Shown here piece after piece: positions 25,840 to 34,521 of a DNA stretch of 64,000 nt (positions are counted from its first letter, which is position 1; every line of letters begins with the position of its first letter). The notes beneath the pieces were generated by a model. It had not been told where the DNA came from, did no database searches, and was given only the letters and a program-made list of their open reading frames with translations. The stretch comes from an uncultured Campylobacter sp. (lineage in GTDB: Bacteria; Campylobacterota; Campylobacteria; Campylobacterales; Campylobacteraceae), in the NCBI RefSeq assembly GCF_937959485.1, contig NZ_CALGPY010000014.1, positions 186,001 to 250,000 of the forward strand. The letters run 5' to 3'. The position numbers and the translations under genes are program-made.

Positions 25840-27292
25840 ATTTTCCAAACCTGACGGCGCGCTCTTTACGCAAATTTCAAGCGGCATTTATAGGGGCAAA
25901 AAGCTCGCTCTGCCCGCACTTTCGAGCACGCGCAGCACGAAAAGCATCGTAAAGGGCTCGTTTTTCGATACGTGGCGAGCGCAGTTGCGCGGCGCGGCGT
26001 TTATCGAGTGCTTCGGCGGCAGCGGTGCGATGGCGCTTGAAGCGCTAAGCAACGGCGCAAAAAACGTTTATGCGATCGAAAAGGACGCTGCCGCGCATAA
26101 GATCATGCGGAAAAATTTCGAGCTTTTTGGGCTCGGTGCAAATGCGATTTTGGGCGATTGCTTTGAACGACTGCCCGAAATTTTACACGAGCTGCAAACG
26201 GATATGAATGGACGCTCGGGCGCGAATTCGCTAAATTTGAGCGGCAAAAATTTAGACAAAAACCATGCCGCCACCTACCGCAAAAATTTAGACGGCGAAA
26301 AAGAGAGCTGCCGCAAAAGCTTTAGTAGCGTAGAGCAGGGCGAGGACGGATACCGCGCCGCGCAAAGCGTAAAAGTGGAAGACGGCACGCAAAGCGGCGT
26401 AAAAAATTTAGCTAAATGCGGCACGCGAAGCAGTGTGCTTGACAGCGCGCAAAATGGCGCGCAGAGCGGTACAAATGCTGATTGCGCAGGCATGGAGAGC
26501 TTTGGCGGTTGTGCTCAGATTGGCGATTATGCGGGTGCTTCTAGTATAAAATACTGCGTGAATTCGCTAGCTGCGGACGCTGTGAGCTTTAGCGAAAGGT
26601 TTGACGATAACTGCGCTTCGAAATACGACGCGAGCGGCACCGAGACCGTTAATTGCAACGTAAATTTAAGCTCAAAATGCGGCGAGAGCTCTAATTTTGA
26701 CGCAAATCGCGGTACGGGCTTAGGCGCGAGCTGCGAAGAGAAAGAAATCTTAAATTTAGGCGAAAATTTTAACGCTAGCTACGGAGAAAATTTACATTCA
26801 AACGCAAATTTCATCTATGATTCAAGAAAAAATTCTGCTGAGAATTCTGACGGCAAATTTAGCCCCAAGTGCAGAGAAAATTCACGCCCAAGCGTAAATT
26901 TAACCCGCGGTTCAAGAAAAAATTTCGCCGCTAATTCCCACGAAAATTTTGCCTGCAGTTTAGGCGAAAGTGCTGCCGCAAACGATTTAGGCGAATGCTC
27001 TGTCGCAAATTCAAGCAAGAGCCATACCGTAAATTCTAGTGAAAATTTCGTCTCCGATCCCGCGCACAGAGTGTTTGTCTATCTGGATCCGCCGTTTGCG
27101 ATCAGGCAGGGCTTTGGCGAGATTTACGAGCGGGTGCTGGCGCTGATAGCGCGCCTGGGCTCCGCGCAGTGCGAGCTGCTAATCGCGATCGAGCATATGA
27201 GCGAGCTTGAGCTGCCGCCTAAAATCGGCGATTTCGCGCTGCTTAAATCGCGCAAATTCGGCGCTACGACGATGAGTTACTACGCAAAATGA
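25832..27292 (+). CDS. rsmD: 16S rRNA (guanine966-N2)-methyltransferase with a very large internal insertion
   Basis: 486 residues where the family usually has about 185-200. Residues 1-120 are the normal N-terminal half: IYRGKKLALP, STRSTKSIVKGSFFDTW, SAM motif FIECFGGSGAMALEALSNGA, AIEKDAAA. Residues about 409-486 are the normal C-terminal half, with the catalytic DPPF near 419 and FGATTMSYY at the end. Between them, about 288 residues are low-complexity Asn/Ser/Gly/Cys sequence without a domain (for example SRKNSAENSDGKF, TVNSSENFV). The frame is unbroken, so the protein is probably made, with the extra part as a disordered loop after motif III. It overlaps both neighbours. RsmD methylates the 30S subunit. 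Confidence 0.88.
   Translation: MAKFSKPDGALFTQISSGIYRGKKLALPALSSTRSTKSIVKGSFFDTWRAQLRGAAFIECFGGSGAMALEALSNGAKNVYAIEKDAAAHKIMRKNFELFGLGANAILGDCFERLPEILHELQTDMNGRSGANSLNLSGKNLDKNHAATYRKNLDGEKESCRKSFSSVEQGEDGYRAAQSVKVEDGTQSGVKNLAKCGTRSSVLDSAQNGAQSGTNADCAGMESFGGCAQIGDYAGASSIKYCVNSLAADAVSFSERFDDNCASKYDASGTETVNCNVNLSSKCGESSNFDANRGTGLGASCEEKEILNLGENFNASYGENLHSNANFIYDSRKNSAENSDGKFSPKCRENSRPSVNLTRGSRKNFAANSHENFACSLGESAAANDLGECSVANSSKSHTVNSSENFVSDPAHRVFVYLDPPFAIRQGFGEIYERVLALIARLGSAQCELLIAIEHMSELELPPKIGDFALLKSRKFGATTMSYYAK
26753..27050. repeat. RAATTY array in the rsmD insertion
   Basis: AATT cores at 26753, 26765, 26789, 26807, 26831, 26843, 26856, 26879, 26897, 26921, 26933 and 26945. Most spacings are multiples of 6 (12, 18 or 24). 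GGTTCAAGAAAAAATTT at 26909 and GATTCAAGAAAAAATTC at 26819 are near-identical copies 90 bp apart. Confidence 0.85.
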
Positions 27293-28077
27293 AAAGCTTA
27301 AAGCAAATTTTAGATTACTACGCCGATTTGAAAAATTGCGACGCGGATCTTTTCGGCGCACCCGATCCGCTGCAGGTCGCAAAGGGACATCGAAACGACG
27401 TCGTAGCGCTCATCTGCGCGCTGTTTGCTTATGGGAGCGCGGCTCAAATTTTAAAATTCCTCCGCTCGCTTGATTTTTCACTTTTAGACGGGAGCGATGA
27501 GCGTATTAGTACGGAGCTTGCGGGCAAAAAATATAGATTTCAAAGCCCGCGCGACGTCGCTGAAATTTTTATAACTTTAAAACGGCTTAAAAATAGCCTT
27601 AGCATCGAAGAGAGCGTGCTTTGCGGTATGCAAAAAAGCGGACGGATCGAAGACGGAATAGATTTTTTAATCGGCGAAATTTACAAATTAAATCCCCACC
27701 GCAGCCCGGGGTATGAGTTTTTTTTCGGTCGAGGCTTTGCGCAAAAGCCCACGTCGCCGTATAAGCGCTACAATCTTTTCCTGCGCTGGGCGGTGCGCGA
27801 CAGTGACATCGATCTGGGGCTGTACAAAAAGATCGAAAAATCGCGCCTACTCATCCCGCTCGATACCCATACGCACAAAGTTTCGCTTAAGCTTGGGCTG
27901 ATCGATCGCAAGAGTTACGATTTTGAGGCAGTTTTGCAGCTTACGCAAAGCTTAAGGCGCTTCGATCCGAGCGATCCCATCAAATACGACTTCGCGCTGT
28001 ATCGCCTCGGACAGAGCGGCGAGATAGATAAAATTTTACCCGAACTAAGCGCGAGTTTAGATAAAACTGCGAAGTAA
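27289..28077 (+). CDS. TIGR02757 (DUF2400) family protein
   Basis: 262 residues from ATG 27289, overlapping rsmD by 4 bases. Family hallmarks are present: DPLQVAKGHRNDVVALICALFAYGSAAQILKFL near residues 25-60, PTSPYKRYNLFLRWAVRDSDIDLGLYK near 155, LLIPLDTHTHKVSLKLGL near 190 and DPSDPIKYDFALYRLGQSG near 235. It resembles a helix-hairpin-helix base-excision-type fold, but the function is not established. It is the last gene of the overlapping cluster that starts at 22642. Confidence 0.88.
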   Translation: MKSLKQILDYYADLKNCDADLFGAPDPLQVAKGHRNDVVALICALFAYGSAAQILKFLRSLDFSLLDGSDERISTELAGKKYRFQSPRDVAEIFITLKRLKNSLSIEESVLCGMQKSGRIEDGIDFLIGEIYKLNPHRSPGYEFFFGRGFAQKPTSPYKRYNLFLRWAVRDSDIDLGLYKKIEKSRLLIPLDTHTHKVSLKLGLIDRKSYDFEAVLQLTQSLRRFDPSDPIKYDFALYRLGQSGEIDKILPELSASLDKTAK

Positions 28078-28679
28078 GTCGGCGGAATTTTATTTGATAC
28101 AAGCGGGGCGATGAAATTTTATGGAGCTTTAGTGCGGGTGTGCGGCGGAATTTTGCGATGTATTGCCGTATAAGTAGGGTTGGTTTTGTTGGATTTGCCG
28201 TACGTTTGAGTACGGCGCGTCGAAATTTCATAAAATTTTAGCAAAAGATCGCTTCATAAAATTCTGCAAATTTCACGGATAGCTGCGCGAAATTTATAGG
28301 GCTGTCTTGTAGAATTTGGGTAAAATTCCACAGCCTTGTGCTACTTAAATTTTTATGAAATTTTGCAGCTTGTGCGCGACGCGATAAATTGCATGGAGCT
28401 AAAACGGCAATCGCGCGATAAATTTCATAAAATTTAAGCGGGAGCCGTGCAGCAAAATCCGATATAATTCCGCGAAATTTTATAGGATTTCACGAAATTC
28501 TAGCAGGCGCCCGTATGCACTTTGCGGCGTATGAGCGGTTTTACGATCGTAATTGCACGTAATTTCAGCAGATGCTCGTACGCATTTTAGGTGCACGAGC
28601 GGTTCGTGATCGTAATCATGCAGATTCTAGCAGACGTTTGAAAGAGTGATCTGCACAATTTTGAAAAAAAAGGACAAAG
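28078..28679. other. Intergenic stretch with many AAATTTTA words
   Basis: No gene. RAATTY cores are frequent, especially 28220-28500. Two diverged copies of about 60 bp are visible near 28500 and 28565 (GCAGGCGCCCGTATGCA.TTT and GCAGATGCTCGTACGCATTT), each followed by a GAGCGGTT.......GATCGTAAT block. Confidence 0.5.
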
Positions 28680-29441
28680 ATGGAGCTTGAGCTTTGGCAA
28701 TTTGCGGTGCTTTTTGCAGCGGCGTTTTTCGGCGGATTTATCGACTCGATCGCGGGCGGCGGCGGGTTGATTTCGCTGCCTGCACTGCTTGCCGTGGGCG
28801 TTCCGCCGCATGTAGCGATCGCCACAAATAGATTTCAAGGCAGCTTCGGAAGCTTCACCGCCGCTTTAAATTTCATCCGCAAGGGCTATGTCGATGCGGC
28901 GGAGATCTTGCACGGCGTGATTTTTACGTTCGTAGGCGGACTCGTCGGCGCTTATGTCCTGCTCCTAATCGATGCGAAATTCCTAAACTACCTCATTCCT
29001 ATCCTGCTGCTGGCGCTTTTCTTTTATATGATTTTTTCGCCAAACCTTGGCGAAGCGCCCGCCAAACCCAAGATGTCAAAAAAGAGCTTTTACGCGATTT
29101 TCGGGCTTATTTTGGGGTTTTACGACGGATTTTTCGGCCCAGGTACGGGCTCGTTTTGGACGTTTGCACTCGTGGGAATTTTAGGGCTTTATATGAAAAA
29201 GGCGGTCGCACACACGAAGGTTTTAAATTTCACCTCAAACATCGTCTCTTTAGGCGTTTTTATCATCGGTGGGCAGATTTTATGGCTCGTCGGAGCGGTG
29301 ATGGCGGTCGGACAGATCGCGGGCAGCTTCGCAGGCTCAAGCCTCGTGATGAGATGCGACGTGAGATTTGTGCGCAATATGCTTCTGCTCGTCGTTGCCG
29401 CCACGATTTTAAAGCTACTTTACGGACTGATTGCAAATTAA
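28680..29441 (+). CDS. TSUP (TauE/SafE) family membrane transporter
   Basis: 253 residues from ATG 28680, with AAGGA upstream. About eight membrane helices. The family signature is visible in both halves: GGFIDSIAGGGGLISLPALLAVGVPP near residue 20 and LGFYDGFFGPGTGSFWTFALV near 142. It also has NFTSNIVSLGVFI. Family members move sulfite, sulfonates or related organic anions across the inner membrane; the substrate cannot be told. It stands alone. Confidence 0.9.
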   Translation: MELELWQFAVLFAAAFFGGFIDSIAGGGGLISLPALLAVGVPPHVAIATNRFQGSFGSFTAALNFIRKGYVDAAEILHGVIFTFVGGLVGAYVLLLIDAKFLNYLIPILLLALFFYMIFSPNLGEAPAKPKMSKKSFYAIFGLILGFYDGFFGPGTGSFWTFALVGILGLYMKKAVAHTKVLNFTSNIVSLGVFIIGGQILWLVGAVMAVGQIAGSFAGSSLVMRCDVRFVRNMLLLVVAATILKLLYGLIAN

Positions 29442-30559
29442 TTACAGACCGGTTGAGGGCCGATCGCGGGTTAATTTCAAGCCAAAATCATAGAATTTTA
29501 TACAGGATTTCGTATAAAATTTCACGTAAAATTTTATGAGTCCTGGTCGATTTATTCGATAAAGCTGATCTTACTGCCGCAGTAGTGCAGATCTTGCTGT
29601 AGTGTCGCGCCAGTCTCGCTTAGATAGTACCGATTTTACCGTAGCGTTGTGCTGATCTTATCGCGACTACGCTAATTTCCCGCTGCTGCGATGTTGATTC
29701 TATTGGCGTTACGTCGGAGGTCTCGCTTGTCGTGAGGTCTTGATTTTGTTGTTTCGATATCGTCGATTTTGCTCCGCTACATCGACAACTTCGTTGCCGC
29801 GCTTGCTACTGCGAGGATTTTAATTGTGTTGCGCAGTGTCGCACTGATTTTTTTATGACGGCCCTGTTCTTTCTGCCGCGATGGTGGCGATTTTGGCGCT
29901 GCTTTTACCGCCCCGTCGCCTGTATCACTACTATGGGCGGTTTGATTTTGACGGTCGAGACATTGATGATCTTGCTACCGCAAGGAATTTAATTTACTGC
30001 CGTAACGACGCCAGTGAAATTTCGCCCATTCGCGCCAGTTAAATTCCACTGCACCACCCATATCTATTTCGTCGTATCGCCATGCATTCATGCGGTCTGC
30101 CCGCCGCCGATAGAGTAGTCGTATTGCCGAGTGCACAATGCTATCGTACCCGTGCTATGAAATTTTATATGTTTATGCCCACAAAATTTTAAAATACCGC
30201 TCCATAGATCATTTCGCCGTGCCGCCCGTACGTACTACCAAATCCACTCTCAGCGATTAAATTTAGCCGCACTTCCACACGCTGTTTTACTACACCCATC
30301 GGATATTTTAAATTTTGCCGTTTCGCCGCCACGGTTCGCTATTTTTCGCTAGCCGCCCCTGCCATATCGCTTTCTATATTTGCACGATAATAACTGCACC
30401 GCTGTGCTTATACTAACAAAATTTAGCAATCTCTCGCGTCAATTAAATTTCATCATACCTGCCGCATCCACGCCCGCCTGCCTGCAAAATTCCGCCACCT
30501 AAAACAAAGTTAAAATATTTTGCGATAAAATGGGCAAAATTTTTCACAAAGGATTTACT
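29442..30559. other. Long intergenic stretch, over 1.1 kb
   Basis: No supported gene on either strand. The left half holds the GATYTT array described separately. The right half (30000-30530) is C-rich with scattered AAATTT words. TAAAATATTTTGCGATAAAAT near 30510 probably includes the RidA promoter. Confidence 0.55.
29567..29973. repeat. Degenerate array of GATYTT cores at about 22-bp steps
   Basis: GATCTT or GATTTT (once GATTCT) occurs at 29567, 29590, 29632, 29654, 29696, 29742, 29765, 29816, 29846, 29889, 29944 and 29968. Spacings of 23, 42, 22, 42, 46, 23, 43 and 24 are close to one or two steps of 21-23 bp. The text after each core often reads RCCGYAGTGTCGC. Confidence 0.55.
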
Positions 30560-30937
30560 ATGCAGATCATTTCAACTCCCGATGCGGCACAGGCCATCGG
30601 GCCGTACTCTCAGGCGATCAAGGCTGGCGGGCTTATCTTTACCTCGGGGCAGATCGCGCTTAAGCCTGACGGCGAGTTCGTCGCGGGCGGCGTGGAGGCG
30701 CAGAGCAGGCAGGTTTTGCAAAACCTCGCCGCGATCTTGAAAGAGGCGGGCGCGACGCTGCAGGATGCCGTCAAAACGACGATTTTTCTGGCCGATATGG
30801 GCGATTTTGCCGCGGTGAACGAGATATACGCAGCGACGTTCGGCGAGCACAAGCCGGCTCGTAGCACGGTGCAGGTCGCCAAACTCCCCAAAGGCGCGCT
30901 TGTGGAGATCGAAGTAATAGCGCTGGCTAGGGCTTAG
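30560..30937 (+). CDS. RidA family (YjgF/YER057c/UK114) protein
   Basis: 125 residues from ATG 30560, which has AAAGGA upstream and gives the normal family length; an in-frame upstream ATG would add 10 unlikely residues. It shows AAQAIGPYSQAIKAGGLIFTSGQIAL at residues 9-34, and KTTIFLADMGDFAAVNEIYAATF near 75. It then has RSTVQVAKLPKGALVEIEVIALA at the end, with the active-site Arg and Glu. It hydrolyses reactive 2-aminoacrylate and other imines or enamines formed by PLP enzymes. Cytosolic trimer. It stands alone. Confidence 0.92.
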   Translation: MQIISTPDAAQAIGPYSQAIKAGGLIFTSGQIALKPDGEFVAGGVEAQSRQVLQNLAAILKEAGATLQDAVKTTIFLADMGDFAAVNEIYAATFGEHKPARSTVQVAKLPKGALVEIEVIALARA

Positions 30938-31077
30938 CGCTAAATTTAGATCGCTAAAACTCTGCCAGTTCGCGTTTGCGGTTAAAATTTAGATGTGGGC
31001 TGCTCAAAATTTAAACGGCTCGCTTTGATTTTGTATCTGCGCGAGCTTTTAAATTTAGATTTTCAAAGCCGTGCCAA

Positions 31078-31881
31078 ATGCCCGCGGGTTTATGCAAACA
31101 TCGCGTCTGGTGCGCTAAGGCGTTAAAATTTTTCGCTCGAAACGGGATCAAAACGATAGAAAAACTTATTCAAAAATCTAAAAATATCGCAGCCGCGGGG
31201 CGCAGCGACATAAAGCTCGCATGGATCGCGCAGGCACAGCGGCGACTCGGTTTCGCGCTGCCTGCGAGCTATAAGCAGATGCTGCTAAGATACGCCAGCG
31301 TCAGCGCGGCAGGGACGGAGCTAAAAACGATCGCGCCGCCCGAGTTTGCGGATAGTGCCGACGCCGACATCTGTTACACGTATGAGATAAATCTCAAAAA
31401 CGGGCTATTCGCCGCGGACGAGCTCGTATTTTTGCAGCTCGAGGACGAGGAGTATTATTTTAAAATTTTGCCTGCAGGCGATGGCGGCGGTATAGCGGAC
31501 GGCTCGCCAAACACGGCGCGCGGCAAGACGGCGGAGAGCATGAGCGGCAAAGCTGCGAGCGAGACAGTGCGCGATACGGTCGTCGCGACGGTAGCCGATG
31601 GTGCGGAAAATAGGGCACCTGGCGACGAAGCGCGCGCGGAGAGATCGCCGGATGTGGCGCGCAATATGAATGCAGAAGCGCCAGATGAAACGACGTGTAA
31701 AACAGCGGGCGCAACAACAAGCGAAGCGGCAGGAGATGCAGCAAGCGGAGCGACGAAAGAGATAGCGAGCGAGCGGGCAGACGACGCGCCGTGCGAATAC
31801 TCCGTATATGTGCGCGACTACACGCAGGGCGAGGATAGGCTTTTTGCGGACGATTTTTACGGGTTTTTGGAAAAATTTTAA
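31078..31881 (+). CDS. SMI1/KNR4 (SUKH) family protein with a low-complexity insertion
   Basis: 267 residues from ATG 31078; no better start is visible and no clear ribosome binding site precedes it. Residues 26-135 carry a SUKH-1 fold: IEKLIQKSKN, WIAQAQRRLGFALPASYKQMLLRY, GTELKTIAPPEF, then FAADELVFLQLEDEEYYFKI. The last strand and helix (EYSVYVRDYTQGEDRLFADDFYGFLEKF) fit the family end. Between them, about residues 135-237 are Ala/Thr/Glu-rich low-complexity sequence (ETVRDTVVATVADGAE). So the domain is split by an insertion of about 100 residues. It is followed after 32 bases by a DUF6892 gene, the usual immunity-gene company. Confidence 0.72.
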   Translation: MPAGLCKHRVWCAKALKFFARNGIKTIEKLIQKSKNIAAAGRSDIKLAWIAQAQRRLGFALPASYKQMLLRYASVSAAGTELKTIAPPEFADSADADICYTYEINLKNGLFAADELVFLQLEDEEYYFKILPAGDGGGIADGSPNTARGKTAESMSGKAASETVRDTVVATVADGAENRAPGDEARAERSPDVARNMNAEAPDETTCKTAGATTSEAAGDAASGATKEIASERADDAPCEYSVYVRDYTQGEDRLFADDFYGFLEKF

Positions 31882-31913
31882 GACGAAATTTAAGGCAAAA
31901 TCAGGAGCGACAA

Positions 31914-32930
31914 ATGGGACTGTTTGGCATTTTTAAAAAGGATCAATTTGACGTCGATGTGCGCCAGGACGGCATTTTCATCGGCGGCGTAAACTGTGAG
32001 TTTGATCTAGCTAAGTTTAACGAAGCCTTGGGGCAGCCGCGCGTGATCGATGACGGTGAGGGCAAAAGCCGCTATTTTTGGGATGAGGCGGGGATTTTCG
32101 CCTTCGTGCGCACAGGCGAGCTCGCAGAGCCGAAGCTTACCGAGATGATTTTGATGTTTGAGGTCGCAAAGGGCGTGCAGCACGAGGTTCCGCACAAGCT
32201 CTACGGCGGCGCGTTCACGCTTGAGGGCAGGCCGCCTCTTGAGGCCGTGCCTGAGCAGGAGCTGCGCGGTGCATATATATTTTTGGAGCTTAGCCTGGGC
32301 AAATTTGAAGTTTCGCTAGCTCTCGCGGAGGCCGTGCAGGAGCGCATAGGCGCGATGGACTTCGCCGAGCGCTTCGCTAAGCGGGACACCGACGAGATCG
32401 CAGACATCGTGCGAGCTGCGAAAATGCCGATAGGGCGCGTCTGCATCAATCAAAAGGCAAAAAAGGTAAAACGAAAGCCGAGCGATAAATTTAAGCTTCC
32501 GCGCGCGGTCGGCGAGACGCTTCTGTTTAAAAATTTCAATTTCAAAATCGCCGTGATGAACGAGCTGATGTACGAAAAAGCCCTGCTACAGCCTAAATTT
32601 GACGTGTTTGAATACTGCGAGGAGCGCGGTATCGATCCGTATGTGGATTTTGGCGCCCTACCGCAAGCCAAAAAGTGGTTCAAGGACTATCCGGTTCCCG
32701 CAGATTTGGCGGAGCAGGTGAGCGAGCTATATCTTGACGGCGGAAATGAAATTTACCTGCAAATCGCGCCTGATTGGGACGGCGAGGACGAGCTTTTTGA
32801 CATCAAAAATATCGATGCTGCCGAGCTTGCGCCATTCGTTAATCTTAAAAAAATCGAAACGACCGGCATCGGTATATCCAAAAAGGCGCGAAAAACCTGC
32901 GCAGATGCGGGGATTACGGTAGTTGATTGA
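31914..32930 (+). CDS. DUF6892-type two-domain protein
   Basis: 338 residues from ATG 31914, with AGGAGC upstream. The N-terminal domain (about residues 15-140) is a small beta-rich fold with IFIGGVNCEFDLAKFNEALGQPRV, like DUF7738. After a basic linker (KAKKVKRKPSDK) the C-terminal domain (about 195-300) has LLFKNFNFKIAVMNELMYEKALLQPKFDVFEYCEE and LYLDGGNEIYLQIAPDWDGEDELFDI, which I recognise as DUF6892. Such proteins are found in toxin-immunity neighbourhoods. No toxin is nearby, so this is context rather than proof. Confidence 0.65.
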   Translation: MGLFGIFKKDQFDVDVRQDGIFIGGVNCEFDLAKFNEALGQPRVIDDGEGKSRYFWDEAGIFAFVRTGELAEPKLTEMILMFEVAKGVQHEVPHKLYGGAFTLEGRPPLEAVPEQELRGAYIFLELSLGKFEVSLALAEAVQERIGAMDFAERFAKRDTDEIADIVRAAKMPIGRVCINQKAKKVKRKPSDKFKLPRAVGETLLFKNFNFKIAVMNELMYEKALLQPKFDVFEYCEERGIDPYVDFGALPQAKKWFKDYPVPADLAEQVSELYLDGGNEIYLQIAPDWDGEDELFDIKNIDAAELAPFVNLKKIETTGIGISKKARKTCADAGITVVD

Positions 32931-33688
32931 GCGCGGAAGTGGACTTTGAGCCATACGGCGCGCGGCTTTAAAAAGCTAAATAGGCTTTTGGGCTGCGGTG
33001 CGCGCTCTTAAAGGTCGTAATTGTTACCGCGCCGCGGAAAATTCCACGCAAAATTCTATTTATGGCGAGCGCTATAAATGAGCTTTGAAAGGCGCTTGGC
33101 GAAGCGTCTGATACGTCTAATTTGGCGTGCGTTACAAAGCTTTGAGGAAGCTCGTTTCCAGCGTAAGAGCCACGCCGCTAAATTTGCGAGATGAGTGTGT
33201 TGCGCGAGTAAAAATAGTTCACTTTTTTGATTTTTAATTTTGGAAAAATTCGCTGCGTAGCAAGTGGATTAAATTTACCGCTTTTAAATTTTAAAATTTA
33301 CAAAGAGCGGCGCGCGCGGCTTTGAATGTGCGGCTAAATTTAGATTTCATAAAAGATTAAATTCTAAGCGCGGTTAAATTTGCGTTTTTAATTCCGTTTG
33401 TAGCTGTATCATGTCATAAAATAGGGCAGAGAACAGATCGCATTTGCGTGCGTGCGGCGCGGATTAAATTAAAATTCCAGCTTTGAAATTTTACGGCTCG
33501 CACTTAAGAAGTGGTTTTGCGCGCTGATACCGAAAGCCTAGAAGATGTTTTAAATACTCAAGCAAAAAAGTATTTTGCAGGCTGGCTCGCAAGAAAGTAT
33601 TTTGAAATCCGCACCAAGAGTGTGTTTTAAAGCTAGCAAGGAGTGGCGCTGCTTTGCTGATCTTATAGCGCCGCTTCGAGGCTAAATT
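32931..33688. other. Intergenic stretch, about 760 bases
   Basis: No supported gene. It is rich in AAATTT between 33240 and 33500. AAAAAAGTATTTTG (33565) and AAGAAAGTATTTTG (33590) form a short direct repeat. No RNA gene or terminator stands out. Confidence 0.5.
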
Positions 33689-34375
33689 TCATAGCCGCAT
33701 AAAGCTGTCATCGTAGCTGCCTTCTAGCTTGCGGCGCATATCCTCGCGCCATTTTGGCGTAAGCGTCGTAAGTAGGTTAAATTTTGCTAACAGCCCTTCA
33801 TCGAGGCGATCGCCGTAAAATAGACGATTAAGCTCCATCACGCTCATCATAGCGGGGTCGCGCTCTACGACGTAGATCTCGTCGCCCGCGCGGCACGAGC
33901 CCGCCTCCAGCACGCGGTAGTACCAGCCGGTAAGTCCGCTGCGCGCGATCTCCGCCGTCATCTCCGCATTGCCCCAGCGCATCGAGAGCTTGTAGCAGGG
34001 CTTGCGCGGCTGGCTTACTTGCAGCACCAGCGAGCCTATGCGGTGCACATCGCCGATGCAGACGTTTTGTTCGTGTAGTCCGCTGATCGTGAGGTTTTCG
34101 CCCATTGCGCCGTAAGCTAGATTTTTAAGCCCCAGAAACCTCTCCCACGCGGCGTAATTTTGCAGCGAGTTGGCAAAAATCGCCTTTTCCTCTCCGCCGT
34201 GATGCAGCGTGTCGGCTACCGCGTCACCCTCGAATCCAAGCTCATTCGCGCGTACTTCGCCCGCTCTAGCTTGCTTGAATATCGCCGTCTCCCAGCGCTT
34301 TTTTAGAGGCTGTGTAGCGCGCTCGTCGCCGTAAGCGCGCGGTTGCCCGGTCAGTAATGCCTTTAAAAAGGGCAT
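33689..34375 (-). CDS. MOSC domain protein (YiiM type)
   Basis: 228 residues from ATG 34375, with GGAGC upstream. The family layout is present: an N-terminal GQPRAYGDERA...TAIFKQARAGEVRANELGFEGDAVADTLHHGGEEKAIFA with the HGG.DKA-type motif near residue 60, and FLGLKNLAYGAMGENLTISGL near 80. It then has a Cys-containing KPCYKLSMRWGN near 130. MOSC proteins bind the molybdenum cofactor or transfer sulfur; YiiM-type members reduce N-hydroxylated compounds. The presumed catalytic Cys is present. Cytosolic, monocistronic. Confidence 0.85.
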   Translation of the reverse strand: MPFLKALLTGQPRAYGDERATQPLKKRWETAIFKQARAGEVRANELGFEGDAVADTLHHGGEEKAIFANSLQNYAAWERFLGLKNLAYGAMGENLTISGLHEQNVCIGDVHRIGSLVLQVSQPRKPCYKLSMRWGNAEMTAEIARSGLTGWYYRVLEAGSCRAGDEIYVVERDPAMMSVMELNRLFYGDRLDEGLLAKFNLLTTLTPKWREDMRRKLEGSYDDSFMRL

Positions 34376-34479
34376 TTTTCGCTCCTTAAAATTTGCATGC
34401 GTTCTCCTTAGATCATAAAATTTAGGCTAGGATTTTAGCTAGAAAAGAATTTTAAAATTCTAAATTTTGCGGCGATTTT

Positions 34480-34515
34480 GCGCTAAATTTCAAGTGCGAG
34501 CTTGAAATTTAGCGC
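34480..34515. repeat. Perfect 15-bp inverted repeat after the AGCS symporter gene
   Basis: GCGCTAAATTTCAAG (34480-34494) and its reverse complement (34501-34515) are separated by six bases. The repeat lies 7 bases past the stop of the minus-strand gene. It could act as a terminator hairpin, although no T-run follows; each arm contains an AAATTT core. Confidence 0.7.
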
Positions 34516-34521
34516 GCGGCG

